Of a stretch of DNA of 60,000 nt, positions 58,965 to 60,000 are shown one piece after another (position 1 is the first letter of the stretch; every line of letters begins with the position of its first letter). The notes beneath the pieces are model-generated. The model was not told where the DNA came from, did no database searches, and saw nothing but the letters and a program-made list of their open reading frames with translations. Position numbers and translations under genes: made by a program. This DNA is from Membranipora membranacea (Eukaryota; Bryozoa; Gymnolaemata; Cheilostomatida; Membraniporidae), in the NCBI GenBank assembly GCA_914767715.1, contig OU612070.1:12233501-12293500 (forward strand), given 5' to 3'.

Positions 58965-60000
58965 CAGAAAACTCTTGATGAGTTTGAGACGATACTCTTG
59001 CACCACAAAATCAAATTTATCTGTAGATAAATATATATATTCTTTTTGATGCCTTCAACGATCACACCTTATGTTTGTGATCCATAGTGTTTAATATCTA
59101 ACTCCAAGTCTGAGTATATTCTGTGTGTATGTTTGATTTCTGTATAGTGCCAGGTAGCCCAATCCGGTAATAAAAGCAGTTTATTAGAATCAAAGGCCTC
59201 TTAGCACAATGTTTATTCCGCTTAAGACCCCAATCCAACCTAACATGTATGTAGAAGGGATCAGTCTGCAGACACTCAGAAATGTAGTTATACTGAAGCC
59301 TATATTGAATACTAAACTAATTGTTTCCCAGATTAGAGTTATCTTGTCTGAGTCAAAGAGCTGACAAATCCTTTGATCACAGGATAATCTCAATAAATTT
59401 CTAACCTAATCTATGTCACAAAATATATATGAACACTGCTGTATGTATGGCCATGTATGTTACTAAACAGTATATCAGGGTAAGTCAACCTATGGTTCTC
59501 CAATTGGATATGATGGCTGCCCCTTAGTCAGTACTGCAAGCAACGTAACACTGAAGATATTCATCAAGGCAGTGATGATAACAACAGATTCTGAGCTTTG
59601 GCTTGCAAGCATGTTGCTTGTGTACCTTGTCTAGGGCCAGTTCCTACCAACAATGTGGTTTAGATAGTAATGACTAACCTATTCATATCTTAACAACATT
59701 GTACTTCTATCTAGACAAGTGACTAGTGCCCGTTCATTTGATCTGATTTGTGTCTCAATACCCAAATGCCAAAAGTATATTCATTCAATCTGGTTACAGC
59801 GTAAAACAAGCGGGAGAGAGAGATGGGAGGACTGAAAGAAATGTAAGGACTGAAAGAGATGCGAGGACAATATATGAGTACATACATAAACTCACTGTAT
59901 AAGCGTACCATTGTGTTGGATTTATAATGTCGCATCCTATCTAAGACATTGAATTGCGTGAAACAACTATAAATAACTACACATTGTTGGTCCGACTGAT
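58965..60000. other. no gene seen
   Basis: Only short open frames without splice-site support. A small GA-rich tandem stretch (GGACTGAAAGA-ATG units) lies at about 59828-59867. Confidence 0.6.

Overview
The window is nuclear DNA from an invertebrate animal. Every coding signal is a small exon bounded by GT-AG (occasionally GC-AG) splice sites, introns run from about 200 bases to 3 kb, the background is visibly AT-rich, and the proteins (glycoprotein-hormone-type LGR receptors, thrombospondin type-1 repeats) are metazoan. The phylum cannot be fixed from sequence alone.

Layout. (1) 1-5930: the last exon of an unrecognised upstream gene (127-238), then gene-free DNA holding a fold-back/minisatellite element at about 3110-4800. 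(2) 5931-24364, plus strand: a complete 20-exon gene for a 1089-residue LGR receptor, with signal peptide, Cys-rich N-cap, leucine-rich repeats, hinge, seven membrane helices and a very long cytoplasmic tail. (3) 26415-44386, plus strand: a tandem paralogue, also 20 exons, 1106 residues. All intron positions and phases match between the two, and 14 of 20 exons have identical length. I rebuilt both models by hand and every junction stays in frame. (4) 44387-47591: intergenic repeats (fold-back element, SINE-like head, short tandem array). (5) 47592-56223, plus strand: about ten thrombospondin type-1 repeat (TSR) exons, some intact and some with in-frame stops, a frameshift or lost acceptors, so the locus looks like a decaying gene or a mix of live and dead exons. 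A 5'-truncated LINE lies inside it on the minus strand. (6) 57690-58964: a GC-richer, Arg/Pro-rich segment and one more plausible terminal exon, neither assignable. (7) The remainder to 60000 shows no gene.

The main biology is the tandem receptor pair. Both have the marks of type-A LGRs, the family of the TSH/LH/FSH receptors and invertebrate LGR1: HCCAF hinge motif, ERW at the end of helix 3, FTDF in helix 6 and NPxxY in helix 7. Their ligand would be a cystine-knot glycoprotein hormone by family analogy. Divergence is patchy: the leucine-rich and hinge exons have drifted far apart, while exon 13, the second half of exon 14, exon 16 and the first third of exon 20 are almost identical even at silent sites. 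This suggests gene conversion between the copies.

The second theme is the number of long palindromic (fold-back) elements without coding capacity: eight copies of six families in 60 kb. They include two near-identical 1.36-kb palindromes flanked by TTAA and two copies of a roughly 0.7-kb family. Several sit inside receptor introns, where the transcripts would form long hairpins.
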